Positions 63,884 to 64,000 of a DNA stretch of 64,000 nt are shown here, in pieces. The position numbers and the translations under genes were made by a program. How positions within the stretch are numbered: the stretch's first letter is position 1; each line of letters starts with the position of its first letter. This DNA comes from Marthasterias glacialis. Lineage: Eukaryota; Echinodermata; Asteroidea; Forcipulatida; Asteriidae. The stretch is taken from positions 851,001-915,000 of the forward strand of contig OU452225.1 of NCBI GenBank assembly GCA_911728455.2. Direction: 5' to 3'. Under the pieces are notes generated by a model, which was not told the origin of the DNA, did not search any database, and was given only the letters and a program-made list of their open reading frames with translations.

Positions 63884-63889
63884 TTTATT
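63884..63889 (-). terminator. Possible polyadenylation signal of sPLA2-3
   Basis: AATAAA on minus overlaps the bases immediately after the TAA stop. This would give a very short 3' UTR. ATTAAA at about 63,608-63,613 is an alternative. Confidence 0.25.
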
Positions 63890-64000
63890 TTAGCACTGGT
63901 CCTGCGGCCAGTTTTTCAGGGACGGATCGTAATTATTTGCTGCGAAACACTCTGCTGCTGCACGGTCGCATTCACAGATGGCTTTAGCGCATTCAATCCA
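63890..64000 (-). CDS. Third secreted phospholipase A2 (sPLA2-3), last exon, cut by the window edge
   Basis: The 36 residues plus TAA include IECAKAICECDRAAAECF and end with PQDQC. This is the C84/C91 region, Asp99 (CECD), and the terminal Cys that pairs with C27. It is in the same orientation as the two complete genes and ends right at the last Cys. The rest of the gene, including the active site, lies to the right of the window, so activity cannot be judged. Confidence 0.88.
   Translation of the reverse strand, partial: WIECAKAICECDRAAAECFAANNYDPSLKNWPQDQC

Larger units (their letters stand above)
61680..63889. other. Spacer between sPLA2-2 and sPLA2-3
   Basis: It holds the presumed promoter of sPLA2-2, a SINE-1 (62,672-62,910), a SINE-2 (62,955-63,130) and a tRNA-like minus segment at about 63,284-63,360 (GGACTCGAACCCACACTC). 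No exon was recognised. The 103-residue open frame at 61,681-61,992 has no supporting features. Confidence 0.55.

Noticed and set aside
49774..64000. Calling the sPLA2 genes venom toxins
   Set aside because: The sequence shows secreted enzymes only. Digestive or immune roles are equally possible and no expression data are visible.

Overview
This window is animal (metazoan) nuclear DNA, AT-rich, with GT-AG introns, tRNA-derived SINEs, many foldback (MITE-like) elements and long intronic minisatellites. The genes and their divergence point to an invertebrate deuterostome, most likely an echinoderm. That placement is inference from repeat style and gene content, not proven. Nothing bacterial or viral was recognised.

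Layout. (1) 1-15,374, plus strand: the last nine coding exons of a HOOK-family dynein-adaptor gene (367 C-terminal residues); the start lies to the left of the window. (2) 15,375-29,218: HOOK 3' UTR and intergenic sequence, filled with dispersed repeats. (3) 29,219-47,075, minus strand: a complete 12-exon SLC35D1-type UDP-sugar transporter gene (370 codons, every exon junction in phase), with its start codon inside a YY1-like motif. (4) 49,774-64,000, minus strand: a tandem cluster of secreted phospholipase A2 genes. Two are complete four-exon genes (172 and 174 residues) and the third is represented by its last exon, cut by the window edge. Both complete genes share the phase pattern 1-2-1 and a third exon of exactly 140 nt.

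The non-coding part is mostly explained by repeats: four minisatellites of 0.8-1.2 kb (21-bp units in HOOK intron 4; 34-, 45- and 25-bp units in three SLC35D1 introns), more than ten foldback families, and two SINE families with recognisable tRNA-like heads. Several arrays lie against splice sites. The 45-bp array has copied the end of SLC35D1 exon 7 with its 5' splice site, and a G-run array follows the exon 10 donor.

The genes do not form one pathway. HOOK links cargo to dynein, SLC35D1 loads UDP-sugars into the ER/Golgi, and the sPLA2s are secreted calcium-dependent lipases. I found no convincing novel biological system. The most unusual items are the splice-site capture by a minisatellite, the paired loss of one disulfide between neighbouring sPLA2 paralogs, and the density of foldback families.
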